Assembly (NCBI GenBank): GCA_902493855.1
Contig: CABUQV010000003.1
Coordinates: 1 to 64,000, forward strand
Direction of reading: 5' to 3'
Origin: an uncultured Collinsella sp.
GTDB lineage: Bacteria; Actinomycetota; Coriobacteriia; Coriobacteriales; Coriobacteriaceae
Length of the DNA stretch: 64,000 nucleotides
The position numbers and the translations under genes are program-made. Position 1 is the stretch's first letter. The number at the start of each line of letters is the position of its first letter. This document shows positions 61,145 through 64,000 of the stretch, piece after piece. The notes under the pieces are model-generated. The model made no database searches and had not been told where the DNA came from. It saw nothing but the letters and a program-made list of their open reading frames with translations.

Positions 61145-61935
61145 TAGAAGACCACCACCTTGGAAGCATCGAACACGGGGCCGCACATGCAAGCACCCTT
61201 CATACCGTCGACCGTCTCGACATTGCAGGTGTTGCAGGCGCCAAAGCCACAGCTCATCATACGCTCGAGCGACACCTCGCAGTACGCACCGGCCTCGGCG
61301 GCAGCGGCGGCGACTTTCTTCATCATGACGGCGGGGCCGCAGCTGGCCACATAGTCGTAGCCGCCCTCTCCGAGCAGCTCGGCTGCCGGGTCGGTGCAAA
61401 AACCGTGCGTGCCCAGCGTGCCGTCGTCGGTGCACACGTTAACCGTGGCGCCCAGCGCGCGGAACTCATCGACACCCACGGCCTTGGAAGCGGTGCCAAA
61501 GCCCAGGCAAACGTCGACATCCACGCCCTGCTCGACAAGCTTGTCGGCGAGGCAGAGCACGGGCGGAACGCCGATGCCGCCCGCCACGAGCAGCGCCTTC
61601 CTGGTGCCCTCGGGAACAAGCCAGCCGCGGCCGCCAGGGCCCAACAGGTTGGACTTGGAGCCGGGGGCCATCTGCGACAGACGACGGGTGTCGTCGCCCA
61701 CGACGGCGTACCACAGCTCGACGGTACCGGCCTGGGCGTCGGCGCGATAGAAGCTCAAGGGCACGCGAAGCAGAGAGGAGGCATCGCCGGGCACGGCGAT
61801 GTTCACAAACTGACCGGGCTTGAGCGCACTTGCAAGCTTGGGGGCCGAGATGACGAGCGAGAAGATGCCGTCGGCGATCTCCCGGTTCGAGACGACCTCG
61901 AAGTCGTGCATGCGTGCAGTGGAAGGTGTGGGCAT
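61144..61935 (-). CDS. pyrK: Dihydroorotate dehydrogenase B, electron transfer subunit
   Basis: A 263-residue FAD and [2Fe-2S] protein that passes electrons from PyrD to NAD. The FAD-binding front domain has LKPGQFVNIAVPGD and RVPLSFYRADA (the usual RPxS flavin motif, here LRVPLSF). The NAD part follows, and the C-terminal cluster cysteines are in CGFGACNTCNVETVDGMKGACMCGPVF (given in shorter form as CGFGACNTC and GACMCG). GGAG lies 6 nt before the ATG. It abuts pyrD. Confidence 0.94.
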   Translation of the reverse strand: MPTPSTARMHDFEVVSNREIADGIFSLVISAPKLASALKPGQFVNIAVPGDASSLLRVPLSFYRADAQAGTVELWYAVVGDDTRRLSQMAPGSKSNLLGPGGRGWLVPEGTRKALLVAGGIGVPPVLCLADKLVEQGVDVDVCLGFGTASKAVGVDEFRALGATVNVCTDDGTLGTHGFCTDPAAELLGEGGYDYVASCGPAVMMKKVAAAAAEAGAYCEVSLERMMSCGFGACNTCNVETVDGMKGACMCGPVFDASKVVVF

Positions 61936-62027
61936 AGACGCTCCAATCCCCCATGCGATTGCATGGTCAAAACGAACAGAAAGCGCGGCACCGCAAGGGC
62001 ACCGCGCACAAAAGCGATAAGGCTATG

Positions 62028-63317
62028 CTAGCAGATGCAGCCGTCGGCGAGCGTCTGCTTACCGCCGACAAACACATCGGTGGCACGACCGGTAAGCGTG
62101 CGGCCGGCAAAACCGGAGTTCTCGGCGCGCGACTCATAACCGTCCTCGCCGACCGTCCAGGTGGCAGAGGGGTCGAACACGGTCAGGTCGGCAACGGAAC
62201 CCGCCTTGACCTGAACCTGGTCGAGGCCCAGAATCTCACGCGGCTTGATGGCCATGAGCTCGACCATGCGGCCCACGCTCATCTTGCCCGTGTTGACCAG
62301 CTCGGTGAGTACGAGCGACAGGGAGGTCTCGAGGCCGATCATGCCAAAGGGCGCAAGCTCGAACTCGCGGGCCTTCTCCCACGGGGTGTGGGGAGCGTGA
62401 TCGGTGACGATAGCGTCGACGGTGCCGTCGATGACGCCCTGACGGATGGCCTCGGCATCTTCCTCGGTACGCAGCGGCGGATTGACCTTGAGCGAGGTGT
62501 TGTAGGTCTCGTCCAGGTCGTTCTCGGTCAGGAACATGTGGTGCGGGGTAGCCTCGCAGGTAACCTGAACGCCAGCAGCCTTACCGGCACGCACGATCTC
62601 CAGACCATGGGCGGTGGAGATGTGCTGGATGTGCAGCTTGGCACCGGTCAGCTTGGCGATCTCGATGTCGCGGGCGATCTGGAGCTCCTCGCCGGCAGCC
62701 GGCCAGCCCTCGAGGGCCAGACGGGTCGAGACCTTGCCCTCGTTGATCTGGCCGTGACCGACCAGGTCCTCGTCCTGGCAGTGGCTCATAAAGACCTTGC
62801 CGAACATCTTGCCGTAGTCCATGCAGCGACGGAGCATGCCTGCGCCCTGCACGCCGCGGCCGTCGTCGGTGAAGGCGACGGCGCCGTGGGCGACCATATC
62901 GCCCATCTCGGACATGGCCTCGCCCTTAAGACCGCGGGTCATGGCGCCCGACGGATAGACGCGGCAGTGGCCGACCTCGGCAGCGCGGGACTTGACGAAC
63001 TCCACGACGGTGCCGTTATCGGTGACGGGATCGGTGTTGGGCATGGCGCACACGCCGGTAAAGCCGCCCTTGGCAGCTGCGCGGGTGCCGCTCTCGATGT
63101 CCTCTTTGACCTCGTAGCCGGGCTCGCGAAGGTGAACGTGCATATCCACCAGACCGGGGACGAGGTACTTGCCGGAAAGGTCGCGGACCTCGGCTCCCTC
63201 GACGGCGAGATTCTCGCCGACCTCGGCGATCTTGTCGCCGTCAATCAGGACGTCAACGACACCGTCAAGCTCGACGGACGGGTCGACGACGTGGGCATTC
63301 TTAAGAAGCAAGGCCAT
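62028..63317 (-). CDS. pyrC: Dihydroorotase
   Basis: A 429-residue zinc amidohydrolase (class I) that cyclises carbamoyl-aspartate. Metal ligands are in DMHVHLREPG, with the later His in MSHCQDEDL and HIQHISTAHG, and the catalytic Asp in VTDHAPHTPWEK. ATG 63317 (MALLLKNAHVVDPS) follows GGAGG and overlaps pyrB by 17 nt. A gap of 92 nt, with no recognised signal, separates it from pyrK downstream. Confidence 0.95.
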   Translation of the reverse strand: MALLLKNAHVVDPSVELDGVVDVLIDGDKIAEVGENLAVEGAEVRDLSGKYLVPGLVDMHVHLREPGYEVKEDIESGTRAAAKGGFTGVCAMPNTDPVTDNGTVVEFVKSRAAEVGHCRVYPSGAMTRGLKGEAMSEMGDMVAHGAVAFTDDGRGVQGAGMLRRCMDYGKMFGKVFMSHCQDEDLVGHGQINEGKVSTRLALEGWPAAGEELQIARDIEIAKLTGAKLHIQHISTAHGLEIVRAGKAAGVQVTCEATPHHMFLTENDLDETYNTSLKVNPPLRTEEDAEAIRQGVIDGTVDAIVTDHAPHTPWEKAREFELAPFGMIGLETSLSLVLTELVNTGKMSVGRMVELMAIKPREILGLDQVQVKAGSVADLTVFDPSATWTVGEDGYESRAENSGFAGRTLTGRATDVFVGGKQTLADGCIC

Positions 63318-64000
63318 TATCGGCACCTCCAAGCAGCAGATACAGGATAGCCATACGCACGCAGATACCGGCGTAGACCTGCTCCAGGATGACGGAGCGT
63401 TGCGGGTGGTCGGCCATATAGGAGTCGAACTCGACGCCGCGGTTGATGGGGCCCGGGTGGCAGATGATCGCGTCGGGCTTCATGAGCTTCTCGCGGTCCT
63501 TAGTCAGGCCGAAGAGCTTGTGGTACTCGCGAATGGTCGGGAACGGGGCACCCTCGAGGCGCTCCTGCTGCACGCGCAGCATGTAGACGACGTCCAGCTC
63601 GGGCAGGACGGAATCGAGGTCGCTCGTCACGTGGTCGCAGCCCAGGACCTCGGGCGCCGGCGGCAGCAGCGTGCCGGGGGCGACGGCGTAGGTCTCGCAG
63701 CCCATGATCTTAAGGGCGGGGATCAGCGAGCCGCAAACGCGAGAGTGGGCGATATCGCCGACGACGGCGACCTTCAGACCGTGGAAGTCACCCTTGTGCT
63801 CCCAGATGGTGTACAGGTCGAGCAGGGCCTGCGTGGGATGGTTGTGCTTGCCGTCACCGGCGCAGATGACGCTCGCGGGCGAGTTCTGGGTGACGATGTA
63901 GGGAGCACCGGCGTGCTTATCGCGTACGACGATGCAGTCGATCTTATAGGCGTTGAGGGTCTCGACGGTGTCGACAAGGCTCTCGCCCTTGACCGTGGAG
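63301..64000 (-). CDS. pyrB: Aspartate carbamoyltransferase, C-terminal part (runs off window)
   Basis: The frame is open from 64000 down to TAA 63301, about 233 residues. The start of the visible part carries the central-to-C-terminal PyrB motifs SVICAGDGKHNHPTQALLDLYTIWEHKG, VAVVGDIAHSRVCGSL and later RVQQERLEGA, CHPGPINRGVEFDSYMAD. The N-terminal carbamoyl-phosphate loop (STRTRxSFE) lies outside the window. It makes carbamoyl-aspartate, the substrate of PyrC. Any pyrR-type leader would be outside the window too. Confidence 0.95.
   Translation of the reverse strand, partial: STVKGESLVDTVETLNAYKIDCIVVRDKHAGAPYIVTQNSPASVICAGDGKHNHPTQALLDLYTIWEHKGDFHGLKVAVVGDIAHSRVCGSLIPALKIMGCETYAVAPGTLLPPAPEVLGCDHVTSDLDSVLPELDVVYMLRVQQERLEGAPFPTIREYHKLFGLTKDREKLMKPDAIICHPGPINRGVEFDSYMADHPQRSVILEQVYAGICVRMAILYLLLGGADNGLAS

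Overview
This is a 64 kb chromosomal window from a high-GC Gram-positive bacterium of the class Coriobacteriia, most likely a gut Collinsella or close relative. The evidence is gene content and order: a CDP-alcohol phosphatidyltransferase / GarA-like FHA / FtsR-like MerR block; nrdR next to a LysM protein that is divergent from lexA; actinobacterial integration host factor (mihF) with gmk and rpoZ; and RNase Y and RNase J together with a SpoVS homologue. The species is an inference. No rRNA, tRNA, CRISPR array, transposase or phage gene was recognised.

Layout. (1) 1-6630 is accessory: a partial membrane protein, tiny ORFs, an AT-rich DUF1648/SdpI-like gene, a GC-rich hairpin-filled stretch without a convincing gene (about 1440-1760), a truncated ribbon-helix-helix antitoxin, and a very GC-rich operon for a lantibiotic-immunity type ABC transporter (ATPase plus two permeases) with a two-component system. 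No lantibiotic precursor or maturation gene is visible, so it looks like a peptide-antibiotic resistance/immunity island. (2) 7016-10834: phospholipid synthesis, GarA-like FHA protein, FtsR-like regulator, adenine phosphoribosyltransferase, secreted NlpC/P60 hydrolase. (3) 10860-15520: a DegV protein convergent with a DUF1836 regulator that share a palindromic promoter motif, thioredoxin reductase, a glycolipid synthase-like glycosyltransferase, then an intergenic cluster of long palindromes. (4) 15525-18429: dut, nrdR, SOS-controlled LysM protein, lexA. (5) 18414-27994: hflX (interrupted by an in-frame stop), miaA, miaB, spoVS, a GHKL ATPase, RNase Y, recX, recA, cinA. (6) 28001-40464: pgsA, rimO, yajQ, a RodZ-like protein, FtsK, RNase J, a hexapeptide acetyltransferase bracketed by two inverted copies of a structured palindromic element, pnp, rpsO. 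(7) 40603-52459: recO, era, dgkA, ybeY, phoH, mtaB, dnaJ, an unusual membrane-anchored DnaJ, hemW, dus, lepA, rpsT. (8) 52593-58387: holA, comEC, comEA, thiI, rpoZ. (9) 58393-64000: gmk, mihF and a pyrimidine operon (pyrB-pyrC-pyrK-pyrD-pyrF), with pyrB running off the window.

From 15525 to the end almost everything is on the minus strand in tightly packed, often 1-4 nt overlapping operons. RNA processing and decay (RNase Y, RNase J, PNPase, YbeY), tRNA/ribosome modification (three methylthiotransferases: MiaB, RimO, MtaB) and DNA repair/competence (RecA, RecX, RecO, LexA, ComEA, ComEC) dominate.

The strongest non-standard signals are: two families of dispersed palindromic elements whose stems change in a compensatory way while loops are conserved; helically phased TTTGG repeats upstream of recA, part of which recurs upstream of comEA, suggesting a shared competence-type regulator; a palindrome shared by the degV and DUF1836 promoters; an in-frame stop in hflX; and a DnaJ whose C-terminal half is replaced by membrane helices. 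All motif work is by eye; no database search was possible.
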